Positions 24,241 to 31,919 of a DNA stretch of 64,000 nt are shown one piece after another (the first letter of the stretch is position 1; each line of letters starts with the position of its first letter). The translations under genes were made by a program, and so were the position numbers. The DNA is from Streptomyces sp. HNM0575 (GTDB taxonomy: Bacteria; Actinomycetota; Actinomycetes; Streptomycetales; Streptomycetaceae): assembly GCF_012726265.1 (NCBI RefSeq), contig NZ_JAASAG010000012.1:1-64000 (forward strand), given 5' to 3'. The notes under the pieces are model-generated. The model saw nothing but the letters and a program-made list of their open reading frames with translations. It was not told the origin of the DNA and did not search any database.

Positions 24241-24918
24241 TCAGAGGCGGCAGCTGATCTCCATGCCGTCTTCGACGGGGAAGGTCACGTTCTGATAGCC
24301 GTTCGCGGGGTCGCGTACGTAGTCGAGGTAAGGACGCAGTGCACCCTCGCCTTCGCCTTGGTCGACGTCGTCGGCCACGACGAGCGCGCCCGGGCGCAGG
24401 ATCGGTTCGAGTAGCCGCAGCACGGGCAGACACAGGTCCTTCCAGCCGTCGAGAAGGACGAGTTCCACGGGGCCTTCGACGGCGGCGAGAGTCTCCCGGG
24501 CGTCCCCTTCAAGCACGGTGATCAGGTCGTCAAGTCCTGTGTCCGCGAAGGTCTGTCGGGCAGCCGTGATCTTCTTCCTGCTCATTTCCGTGGTGAGGAC
24601 GCGCCCGGTGCCGTTGTCCCGCACTGCGGCCGCCAGATAGAGCGTGGAGATTCCGAAGGACATGCCGAACTCGATGACCGTGGCCGGGCGGACGGCACGG
24701 ATCAGGTTGTAGAGGAGCTTCCCGCCCTCCGCGGATATCGGCATGTAGATCGCCGCAGCGGCGTCAGCGAGTTCCTGCGGAGTTCTCGGCGCGGAGCCTA
24801 CGGAGGCCGGATCCGGCCCGAAGTGTGCGGCGTTGACGTCGTCCTGCTCGGCCAGCTCGAACATCCTGCTGATCGCGGACTCGACCCGGGGGTCGGCAAG
24901 GGTGTGGGTAAGTGCCAT
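24241..24918 (-). CDS. SAM-dependent O-methyltransferase (family 3-like)
   Basis: This 225-residue class I methyltransferase shows motif I EFGMSFGIS (83-91), then TTEMSRKKITAARQ, LLDGWKD (post II) and LVVADDVDQG. Its layout is that of small-molecule O-methyltransferases acting on phenols or similar acceptors. The start ATG at 24916-24918 is only 6 nt past a -10 element, so the mRNA is probably leaderless. The longer frame runs through the promoter. It is divergent from a TetR gene, with an operator overlapping the promoter spacer. Confidence 0.8.
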   Translation of the reverse strand: MALTHTLADPRVESAISRMFELAEQDDVNAAHFGPDPASVGSAPRTPQELADAAAAIYMPISAEGGKLLYNLIRAVRPATVIEFGMSFGISTLYLAAAVRDNGTGRVLTTEMSRKKITAARQTFADTGLDDLITVLEGDARETLAAVEGPVELVLLDGWKDLCLPVLRLLEPILRPGALVVADDVDQGEGEGALRPYLDYVRDPANGYQNVTFPVEDGMEISCRL

Positions 24919-24924
24919 GGGTTT

Positions 24925-24953
24925 AGAGTAGACGCACCGTTGCGTCTTGTCTA
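24925..24953 (-). promoter_or_regulatory. Leaderless promoter of the O-methyltransferase gene
   Basis: On the minus strand, -35 TAGACA (24948-24953) and -10 TACTCT (24925-24930) are separated by exactly 17 nt. The first base of the ATG (24918) is at the expected +1. Confidence 0.6.
24930..24947. promoter_or_regulatory. TetR operator within the -35/-10 spacer
   Basis: A perfect palindrome of AGACGCA and TGCGTCT arms around 4 nt fills the promoter spacer. Bound repressor would exclude RNA polymerase from both divergent genes. Confidence 0.75.
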
Positions 24954-25000
24954 GAAATCCCGCTCCAGGGACGCGGATAGGCTGATGCCAGGGAGGCGAG

Positions 25001-25645
25001 ATGGCACCTGCGACACACAGCGCCGAGACGGACAGCACCCGCCGATCGGCACCGCGTCACCACGGCAACCGGCACGGACGCAGCGAGCTCGCACGACTGG
25101 CGGTGCTGAACGCCGCCGACGACCTGCTGGTCGAGAAGGGCTTCGCGGGCGTCACGATGGAGGGCATCGCGAAGCGGGCAGGTGTCGCCAAGCAGACCGT
25201 CTACCGCTGGTGGAGCACCAAGACCGACGTCCTCATGGACGCCTTCCTCCAGGACGCGGCAGAGGACCTCACTCCGCCCGACGACCGTGACATCGCCCTC
25301 GACCTGCGCGGTTATCTTCGCCGACTGGCGTCGTTCCTCGGGGCGTCCGATTCCGGCGCCGTCTTCAAGGCGCTCATCGCCCAGGCTCAGCACGATCCGG
25401 AGTTCGCCCGGGACTTCCGGTCCAGATACCTCGACGAGCAGCGCCGCCGCGACCGTCTCCCGATGGAACGGGCCGTGGAGCGGGGGGAGTTGCCGCCGGA
25501 CTTGGATCTGACGGCTGAGACCGACCAGCTCATGGGACCCGTCTACTACCGCGTGCTGGTGACCGGCCAGTCCGTCGGCCAGGACTTCACCGATCGTCTC
25601 GTCGACACCTTCCTTCGCCGCCATGGGCTGTCGGCGAAGGATTGA
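25001..25645 (+). CDS. TetR-family regulator with TetR_C_16-like C-terminus
   Basis: This 214-residue protein has a basic, His/Arg-rich N-terminal extension. The TetR HTH follows (LVEKGFAGVTMEGIAKRAGV, then AKQTVYRWWSTK, about residues 45-74), and then the ligand-binding helices. The ATG at 25001 follows GGGAGGCGAG. It is divergent from the methyltransferase gene, sharing an operator at 24930-24947, so it most likely represses both. The ligand may be the substrate or product of that methyltransferase. Confidence 0.85.
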   Translation: MAPATHSAETDSTRRSAPRHHGNRHGRSELARLAVLNAADDLLVEKGFAGVTMEGIAKRAGVAKQTVYRWWSTKTDVLMDAFLQDAAEDLTPPDDRDIALDLRGYLRRLASFLGASDSGAVFKALIAQAQHDPEFARDFRSRYLDEQRRRDRLPMERAVERGELPPDLDLTAETDQLMGPVYYRVLVTGQSVGQDFTDRLVDTFLRRHGLSAKD

Positions 25646-25738
25646 TCCCCGGGGACCTTCCGGCCGCGGTGCAAGGGGTCGTACGGCGAGGCCGTATCGC
25701 ATTCGCGGAGCACGGCGGTCGGCCGCGTGCCCCGAACT

Positions 25739-26581
25739 TCACGACCGCAGCAAGAAGTCGGCGATCGCCGATGCGATCTCTTCGGGGATCGCCGACGGGG
25801 CGAAGTGCGTTTGGGCGGGGAACGTTGCGAGGGTGACGTGGGGCAGGGTCGTTGCGAGGTGGTCGAGGGTTTTCGGCATCGGCTGCCAGGTGTCGGCTCC
25901 ACGCATCAGGAACGTTGGCGTGGTGACGGCGGACCAGCGGCGCACGTCCGCCGTGTCGGCGGCCATCGCTTCCAGGTCCCCACGCCAACCGGGCGCGTCG
26001 GCGGGCTCGTTGCCGGTCGGCTCGGTCGGCTCCGTCGGCTCGCCCGCGTCCATCGAGTCCAGCAGCGCGGCCGGGATACGGGCCACCTCCTCCGCCAGCA
26101 GCCGGTCGGCCCGCCGCCGGTCGCGCTGCGCGGTAAGTTGCTCGTACCGGGACAGGACCGGGAGCAGTTTCTCGCCCGCCGCATAGAGCGGCGGTTCCCA
26201 CAACACGAGGGAGCGGAGCGGGAGTCGGGCCGCCGCGGCGTGCAGGGCGACGGTCGCGCCGTACGACATGCCGGCCAGGTGCACGGGGCCGCCGATCCTG
26301 TCGATCAGTGCCCTGAGGTCCCCCACTTCGTCGGCGAAGCGCTTGGCCGACGGGCCCGGCCCGCTCGGGGCGTACCCGCGCCGGGCCGGCAGCCACAGTT
26401 CGAAGCGGTCCGCGAGCCGTTCGGCCACCGGCTGCCAGGAGTGCAGCCCGCCGCCGGAACCGTGAAGCATGACGACCGGCGGACCGGATCCGGTACGCCG
26501 GCAGCCGATGACGGTTCCGTCGAAGGACTCGAAAGAGTCGAACGACTCGGAGGACTCTGGCAATTCGGTCGCGCCCGGCAT
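25739..26581 (-). CDS. Alpha/beta hydrolase
   Basis: This 280-residue hydrolase has HGSGGGLHSW (oxyanion loop), the nucleophile elbow GMSYG (near residues 104-108), FLMRGADTWQP (acid region) and the base His in FPAQTHFAPSAIP. The first ~20 residues are a Ser/Phe/Glu repeat (SFDSFESFDG) that may be linker. A repeated EPTEPTEPT stretch lies in the cap domain. No signal peptide. It starts at ATG 26579-26581. Substrate unknown. Confidence 0.8.
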   Translation of the reverse strand: MPGATELPESSESFDSFESFDGTVIGCRRTGSGPPVVMLHGSGGGLHSWQPVAERLADRFELWLPARRGYAPSGPGPSAKRFADEVGDLRALIDRIGGPVHLAGMSYGATVALHAAAARLPLRSLVLWEPPLYAAGEKLLPVLSRYEQLTAQRDRRRADRLLAEEVARIPAALLDSMDAGEPTEPTEPTGNEPADAPGWRGDLEAMAADTADVRRWSAVTTPTFLMRGADTWQPMPKTLDHLATTLPHVTLATFPAQTHFAPSAIPEEIASAIADFLLRS

Positions 26582-26722
26582 CCCCGGACCGTTTCACTGT
26601 CCGCATGGACCGGGCCACCGGATTTCCGCGCCCGGTCGGCCCCTTGCCATGGAGTGGATACGTACGCCTACTGTCCTGTGCAGCGGGGATCACCGATCAG
26701 TGACCGAGGAAGGTGCACGCCC

Positions 26723-27481
26723 GTGGAAATCGCCGGCTTCGTCGAAGCGCTCCGCCAGGACGGCGAGGATCTGATCGACTGCTCGGCACGCTCCGGGTGG
26801 GACGCCATGGTGCCCACCTGTCCCGAGTGGCGGGTCCGTGACCTCGTCGCACACACCGGAAGCGTCCACCGCTGGGCCGTCGGTTATCTCGACGGGCAGG
26901 CCGAACGCCGTCCCGTCGAGATCTGCGCTCCCGACGACGACGGGTCCCTCGCGGACTGGTTCCGCCACGGGCACCGGGAACTGCTGAACCGGCTCACCAC
27001 GGCCCCCGCGGACCTGGAGTGCTGGACGTTCCTCCCCGCGCCGACGCCGCTGGCCTTCTGGGCCAGGCGCCAGGCCCACGAGACCGCGATTCACCGTCTG
27101 GACGCGGAGAGCGCACTGGGGGTCCGGCCGAGGGAGTTCACCGCTCGGTTCGCCCAGGACGGGATCGATGAGCTCCTGACGGGATTCCACGTCCGGCCCC
27201 GTAGCAAGGTGCGTACGGAACAACCGCGTTCCCTGCTCGTGCAGGCGACCGGTGACGGCCTGGACCCCGGGCAGCCGCGCGCATGGCTGCTCCGCCTTTC
27301 GTCCGGGCCGCTGCGGGTGGAGCAACCGGCCGACGTCGGCGATGTATCGGCCGACTGCACCGTCAGCGGCCCGTCGCCCATGTTGTACCGCGCCCTGTGG
27401 AACCGGGGGCGCTATGAAGACCTGGACGTGACGGGGGATGCCTCGCTCGTCGAGCTGTGGCGGCGCACCTCGGCGGTGTGA
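26723..27481 (+). CDS. DinB/maleylpyruvate-isomerase-type mycothiol-dependent enzyme
   Basis: This 252-residue protein belongs to the actinobacterial MDMPI/DinB family. PTCPEWRVRDLVAHTGSVHRW (about residues 32-52) holds the first metal His. QAHETAIHRLDAE holds the other two ligands in the standard HExxxHRxD arrangement. The C-terminal half (RLSSGPLRVEQP, CTVSGPSPMLYRALWNRG) is the MDMPI C-domain. Such enzymes use mycothiol in isomerisation, transfer or detoxification; the reaction here is not known. It starts at GTG 26723 behind GAGGAAGG. Confidence 0.8.
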   Translation: MEIAGFVEALRQDGEDLIDCSARSGWDAMVPTCPEWRVRDLVAHTGSVHRWAVGYLDGQAERRPVEICAPDDDGSLADWFRHGHRELLNRLTTAPADLECWTFLPAPTPLAFWARRQAHETAIHRLDAESALGVRPREFTARFAQDGIDELLTGFHVRPRSKVRTEQPRSLLVQATGDGLDPGQPRAWLLRLSSGPLRVEQPADVGDVSADCTVSGPSPMLYRALWNRGRYEDLDVTGDASLVELWRRTSAV

Positions 27482-27551
27482 GCGCACCTCGGCGGTGTGA
27501 GCCCGGGGCAGGCCCGGCGAGCCGGACACGGCAGGATCTAGGCTCCTCCCC

Positions 27552-27821
27552 ATGACTGATGGGGACATGCGCTACGGACGCTGCGGGGTGTGCGGCGGCG
27601 GCGAGGTGTACCGGGGCGAGTACGTGGCGCAGGCCGGGCTCCGGCGGACGGGAGCGGGCAAGTTCGGGTCGAGGCAGCCGGTGTTCGACGCCTATATCTG
27701 CGCGGCCTGCGGGCACACCCAACTCCACGTGCAGCTGGACGAGAAGATGTCGTCGTACGTCCGGAACAAGCTCGACCGGATACCGCCGCAGAAGAGCATC
27801 GCCGCCGGCGGTGGGACATGA
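27552..27821 (+). CDS. Small zinc-ribbon protein
   Basis: This 89-residue protein has two knuckles, CGVCGGGEVY near the N-terminus and YICAACGHTQLHVQLDEK near residue 50, forming one four-Cys zinc ribbon. The tail (SSYVRNKLDRIPP) is basic. It starts at ATG 27552. It lies just downstream of the mycothiol-type gene and 77 nt before the amine oxidase gene, in the same direction. Function unknown. Confidence 0.7.
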   Translation: MTDGDMRYGRCGVCGGGEVYRGEYVAQAGLRRTGAGKFGSRQPVFDAYICAACGHTQLHVQLDEKMSSYVRNKLDRIPPQKSIAAGGGT

Positions 27822-27898
27822 GACCGGCCGAGAGGCCGCACCGGCCACTACGCTGACCAGGCGCGCTGCGCGAAGCGCGCCGGGAAGGGGCGGGTGCG

Positions 27899-29239
27899 AT
27901 GGATCGGGTCGACACGATCGTCGTGGGTGCGGGGATCGCGGGACTGACCGCGGCGCGACTGCTTACCCGGAGCGGCCGGCGGGTCGTCGTGCTGGAGGCT
28001 CGTGACCGCATCGGCGGACGTGTGTGGAGCGTCCGGGAGGGCGGGGTCGTCACCGATCTCGGTGCGTCCTGGATCCACGGGGTCGACGGCAGTCCGGTCG
28101 CCGCGGCGGCGGCCGCGTTCGGGCTGCGGACCGCGGAGTTCACGGTCGGCGGGTACCAGCCGTACAGCAGGCCCATCGCGTACTACGGACCCTCGGGCGT
28201 CCGTCTCACCGACGACGAGGTGGAGCGCTTCGTAGCGGACATCGAAGCGGTGGATGCCGAACTCGCCCGCGTCGTGGCCGACTTCGCGCCGGGGCGCTCC
28301 TACGGCGAGGCGGTGGAGTCGGCCCTGGCCGCACAGGGCTGGGAAGCGGAACGTGCCGAGCGCGTCCGGGAGTACCTGCGCCACCGGACCGAGGAGCAGT
28401 ACGGCGTCTGGATCGACGAGCTCGACGCGCACGGGCTCGACGACGATGCGATCGACGGCGACGAGGTCGTCTTCCCCGACGGCTACGACGCTCTCGCGAC
28501 CCACCTCGCCACGGGACTCGACATCAGGCCCGGGCACGTCGTCACCGCGGTGCGCTGGTCCTCCGGCGGAGTCGAAGTCACCGCCGGGCACGGGGTGTTC
28601 AGGGCGAAGTTCACGGCGGACCGTGCCGTGGTCACCGTCCCGGTCGGGGTGCTGAAGTCCGCGGAGTTCGGCATCGAACCCCCGCTGCCCGAGCCGGTGG
28701 CCGGTGCGCTGGCGCGACTGGAGATGAACGCCTTCGAGAAGGTCTTCCTCGGTTTCAGCTCGAAGTTCTGGGACGAGGAGGTGTACGCCGTCCGTCAGCA
28801 GGGGCCCAACGGGGTCTGGTGGCACTCCTGGTACGACCTCACCGCCGTGCACGGCGTGCCGACGCTCCTGACGTTCGCCGCCGGTCCGGCCGCGAAGCGG
28901 ACGCGAGGCTGGGAGCGGGAGAAGATCGTCGACTCGGTCCTCGGCGAACTGCGCCGGCTCTACGGCGACCGCGTCGAGGACCCCGTCGGCGTGCATGTGA
29001 CGTCGTGGCAGGACGACCCCTGCTCGCGGGGGTCGTATGCGTACATGACCGTGGGAGCGGCGCCCGAGGACCACGACCTTCTCGCGACTCCCGTGGGCGG
29101 CGTGCTGCATCTCGCGGGCGAGGCGACGTGGACCGATGATCCTGCGACGGTCAACGCGGCGCTCCGCTCCGGGCATCGCGCCGCGTGCGACGTCCTCGGC
29201 CGTTCCGTACCGATCGAGGACGTCTGGGCCACGGGCTGA
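27899..29239 (+). CDS. Flavin-containing amine oxidase
   Basis: This 446-residue FAD-dependent oxidase has the N-terminal dinucleotide fold VGAGIAGLTAARLL with the acidic end at VLEARDRIGGRVWS (residues 7-42). DLGASWIHG follows (monoamine-oxidase substrate domain), and then the C-terminal FAD site LAGEATWTDDPATVNAAL. Length is typical of bacterial monoamine/polyamine oxidases. No signal peptide is present, so it should be cytosolic, oxidising an unknown primary or polyamine. A strong hairpin (29368-29411) follows. Confidence 0.88.
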   Translation: MDRVDTIVVGAGIAGLTAARLLTRSGRRVVVLEARDRIGGRVWSVREGGVVTDLGASWIHGVDGSPVAAAAAAFGLRTAEFTVGGYQPYSRPIAYYGPSGVRLTDDEVERFVADIEAVDAELARVVADFAPGRSYGEAVESALAAQGWEAERAERVREYLRHRTEEQYGVWIDELDAHGLDDDAIDGDEVVFPDGYDALATHLATGLDIRPGHVVTAVRWSSGGVEVTAGHGVFRAKFTADRAVVTVPVGVLKSAEFGIEPPLPEPVAGALARLEMNAFEKVFLGFSSKFWDEEVYAVRQQGPNGVWWHSWYDLTAVHGVPTLLTFAAGPAAKRTRGWEREKIVDSVLGELRRLYGDRVEDPVGVHVTSWQDDPCSRGSYAYMTVGAAPEDHDLLATPVGGVLHLAGEATWTDDPATVNAALRSGHRAACDVLGRSVPIEDVWATG

Positions 29240-29367
29240 GGGCGTTCCGTTGCCGGGTGGCCGGTACGTCCGCCGCACGCTGCTGTTCCGCCACGGGCGG
29301 GGTGGGGCCGACGGGAGAGATCCCCGGGCTCGGGACCGGCCGTTCGCCGGGAAACAGGCCATGAAAC

Positions 29368-29411
29368 ACAGCCGGACAGCTGGGGCACATGCGCCCCAGC
29401 TGTCCGGCTGT
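29368..29411. terminator. Bidirectional terminator, 19-bp perfect stem
   Basis: ACAGCCGGACAGCTGGGGC pairs perfectly with its complement around a 6-nt loop. It lies between the converging amine oxidase (+) and His-rich peptide (-) genes, so it could serve both. Confidence 0.85.
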
Positions 29412-29451
29412 CGGGTCGAACTTCGATACGCCGCAGGTTCAGTGGGCCGCG

Positions 29452-29706
29452 TCAGCGGTGGAGACGGTGCCACCCACGGGGGTCGTGACGGACCCACCCG
29501 CGGTGGTGGTCGTAACGGTTCCACCCGCGGTGGTCGTGACGGACCCACCCGCGGTGGTGGTAGCCGTCCCGCACCTGGGCGTGGCGGTAGCCGTGGTCGT
29601 ACGCGCTGTGGGCAGGCGGCGCCGGAACGGCGCCGGCGACTCCGGCACCACCCAGCATCGCGACGGCCGCCAGACCGATCGTGACGGCAAAGCGGGATAC
29701 CCGCAT
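29452..29706 (-). CDS. Small secreted His/Arg/Trp-rich repeat protein
   Basis: This 84-residue protein has a signal peptide (SRFAVTIGLAAVAMLGGAG, cleaved near AGA-VPAP). The mature part is short and very rich in His, Arg, Trp and Asp, with repeated HRGW units (HHRGWVRHDHRGW, NRYDHHRGW, VRHDPRGWH). It starts at ATG 29704-29706 with AGGAGG four bases upstream. DNA upstream is less GC-rich. Possible roles are metal binding or a cationic cell-wall protein. No family recognised. Convergent with the amine oxidase. Confidence 0.7.
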   Translation of the reverse strand: MRVSRFAVTIGLAAVAMLGGAGVAGAVPAPPAHSAYDHGYRHAQVRDGYHHRGWVRHDHRGWNRYDHHRGWVRHDPRGWHRLHR

Positions 29707-29879
29707 GGGACCTCCTATGGCAGCGGACGCGAGACGTCCGCGTGAATGGATCTCACCAAGGATCGGCCCGGATTGAGATCAAAAGCCGCATTGCACCTCA
29801 CAAGACACTCTTTTTTATGAAACCTATGGATTTCACCCCATCCTGCTCCGTGCTCCGTCTCGGCTCCGCGCCGGGGCGT

Positions 29880-29927
29880 GCGGCCGGGGAGGCCGGGGAG
29901 GCCGGGGAGGCCGGGGAGGCCGGGCGG
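29880..29927. repeat. 9-bp tandem repeat
   Basis: Four perfect GAGGCCGGG units (29889-29924) plus flanking partial units precede the ACT-domain gene. Confidence 0.8.
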
Positions 29928-29952
29928 CAGCCGTCCACATAAGGTGCGGGTC

Positions 29953-30354
29953 GTGCCCGGCGAGAGCGATCTGCGAAAGCTGCTGTCCGGGATGCGTCCT
30001 GAGCTGAACCCGGGCCGCTACGTGTTCGCCACCGCCGACGACGGGGTCGTGCCACCGGGCGTGAACCCGGTCGTCACGGTCGCCGAACAGGAGGGCCTGA
30101 CGCTGGTCCTGCCGCAGGGGGAGGCCGACGCGGCGGGCCTGGCGTACGACTACGTGGCGGCCTGGATCACGCTGCGGGTCAACTCGGCGCTCGACGCGGT
30201 CGGTCTGACCGCGGCCGTGGCGCGCGAGCTCTCCGATTCCGGTATGAGCTGCAACGTGGTCGCCGGTTTCCACCACGACCATCTGTTCGTGCCGCATGAG
30301 CGGGCAGCCCGGGCGGTCGCGGTGCTGGAGGACCTCGCGCGACGGACTCCCTGA
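29953..30354 (+). CDS. ACT-domain protein
   Basis: This ~133-residue protein has two ACT-like segments: DLRKLLSGMRPELNPGRYVF, followed by AGLAYDYVAAWITLRVNSALDA and the classical ACT core ARELSDSGMSCNVVAGFHHD. Such small proteins probably sense an amino acid; no ligand is known. I favour GTG 29953 because AAGG lies 8 nt upstream; GTG 29944 is possible. The frame upstream is a repeat. Confidence 0.7.
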   Translation: MPGESDLRKLLSGMRPELNPGRYVFATADDGVVPPGVNPVVTVAEQEGLTLVLPQGEADAAGLAYDYVAAWITLRVNSALDAVGLTAAVARELSDSGMSCNVVAGFHHDHLFVPHERAARAVAVLEDLARRTP

Positions 30355-30407
30355 CGGGCGGACCGGCGGACGGACCGGCGAGCGGCTCGGCGGGCGGGCC
30401 GGGGTCG

Positions 30408-30941
30408 TCAACGGGTGGGCGTGCCCGTGGACGACGGGGTGCCCGCGACGGGCGAACCCTTCGGAGTCCCCGTCGGGCCGCCGCCTGAGTCCGTCGCCGG
30501 TGCCGAGCTCGAACCCGCGCCCGCCCCGGGCGACTTCGACGGGGGCGCTGCCGAAGTGCCGGTCGGCGTCCGGGGCGGAGTACCCGTCGGAGTACCCGTC
30601 GGAGTCCCCGCCGGGTCGGCGGCGCCGGTCGGGGTCGGCGTGAAGGTGCCGGTCGGCGTGGGGGTGGGCCCGGGTGACGGACGGTGCGCCGGCGGCGCCT
30701 CCCGTCCGTCCGGGATTCCCCGCACGGCGAGGGCCACCGTGATCATCAGCGCTACGAGCAGCGCCGCGGCCGCCACCGGAACGGTCACGCGCCGTACCCG
30801 GATCCGGCGCCGCCCGTCGCGTACGGCCCGCCGCACGTCGACTCCGGACGCACCGTCGCGGTCCTCGTGCTCCGGCGCGGCACCGCGCAGCGGCCCGAGG
30901 AGCCGCGCCGCCTCCTGCTCCAGCTCGTCATCGTCGTGCAC
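30408..30941 (-). CDS. Single-pass membrane protein, likely sigma partner
   Basis: This 177-residue protein has a short cytosolic N-terminus (HDDDELEQEAARLLGPL and an Arg-rich region), one transmembrane helix (VTVPVAAAALLVALMITVAL), and an extracellular Pro/Thr/Gly/Ser-rich tail with TPTGT repeats. It starts at GTG 30939-30941, five bases after the sigma factor stop. An anti-sigma role is suggested by position, but no ZAS zinc motif is visible. Confidence 0.7.
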   Translation of the reverse strand: MHDDDELEQEAARLLGPLRGAAPEHEDRDGASGVDVRRAVRDGRRRIRVRRVTVPVAAAALLVALMITVALAVRGIPDGREAPPAHRPSPGPTPTPTGTFTPTPTGAADPAGTPTGTPTGTPPRTPTGTSAAPPSKSPGAGAGSSSAPATDSGGGPTGTPKGSPVAGTPSSTGTPTR

Positions 30942-30946
30942 GGCGG

Positions 30947-31528
30947 CTACTCCCTCCCCACGGACTCGTTCAGCGGGCCGAGTTGTCCGCCGAGGACCTT
31001 GCGGAGCCGCTCGATGCCCCGCTTCGACTGGCTCTTCACGTTGCCTTCCGAACAGCCGAGCAGCATGGCCACCTCGGCGACCGGCAGATCGCACAGGAAG
31101 CGGAGCACGAGTACGGCGCGCTGCCGGGGGGCGACGCGGGACAGCGCCGTGTGCACGACGGCGCGCATCTCCACGTCCGGCCCGGCGGTGGCCGGCAGGT
31201 TGGGGGTGTCGTGAGGGACGCCCGAGAGCCGCACGCGCGCCCAGCCTAGGCGCTGTTCGTTGAGGAAGGACCGGACGAGCATGGTGTTCACATAGCGGTC
31301 CAGGTCGTCCGCTTCGCGGGCCCGGCGCCAGTGGACGTACAGCTTGGTGAGGGTGGTCTGGACGATGTCGTCGGCGCGGTGCGGGTCCTTGCACAGCAGG
31401 TGCGCGATGCGGCGCAGCGCGGGCAGCCGTACGGAGACGTACGCGGTGTACGACTGCTCCGCCTCGGCCTCGGACTCTTCCCGGTCCCTCACGGTCCTGC
31501 CCACGCCCTCACGCACACCTCCACTCAC
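30947..31528 (-). CDS. SigE-family ECF sigma factor
   Basis: This protein of up to 193 residues has ECF region 2 (LRRIAHLLCKDPHRADDIVQTTLTKLYVHW) and region 4 (LSRVAPRQRAVLVLRFLCDL, then PVAEVAMLLGCSEGNVKSQS). The arrangement is that of the SigE-family sigma factors common in Streptomyces. The start is one of several GTG codons; 31528 gives the longest form, but 31492 or 31504 would also fit. It directs an unknown regulon. It is followed 5 nt later by the membrane protein gene, so they form an operon. Confidence 0.85.
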   Translation of the reverse strand: MSGGVREGVGRTVRDREESEAEAEQSYTAYVSVRLPALRRIAHLLCKDPHRADDIVQTTLTKLYVHWRRAREADDLDRYVNTMLVRSFLNEQRLGWARVRLSGVPHDTPNLPATAGPDVEMRAVVHTALSRVAPRQRAVLVLRFLCDLPVAEVAMLLGCSEGNVKSQSKRGIERLRKVLGGQLGPLNESVGRE

Positions 31529-31919
31529 CGTTCCGCGGACTCCCGCACGTGCCCCGGCCGCCGTACGTGCCCGGGCCGCCGTACGCGCACGCCCGGCGCG
31601 GCCCCGGCCCCGCCCGATTCACACGTGACCGGGCGGCCCGCGGTTGCGTCGTGCTCAGGAACGCACAACGGCCCGGGCGTCGGGGATCCGCGCCGCGGCG
31701 CCGCCGGTACGGGTGGCCGAGCGGCGAGGCGCACCGGGGCGGTACGGGCGGGCGGCGGCCGGCGGCGCGTGGCGTCGGGTGGCAAGGAGAGTGCTGCACA
31801 CGACGGGGACCACGGCGGGGCACCGCCGCGTTGCGTGTGCTGCGTCACATCCCGGTGCGCGCCCGGCCAACCGGAGCCGTCCGCAAGGGTGCTGAGCCCT
31901 CCTCAGGCCCGGCCACCGG
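31529..31919. other. 391-bp intergenic region, no feature recognised
   Basis: Very GC-rich spacer between the sigma factor and the glycosyltransferase fusion gene (both minus strand). Frames here are shadows. GTACG words are common, but I see no gene, RNA or clear hairpin. Confidence 0.5.
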
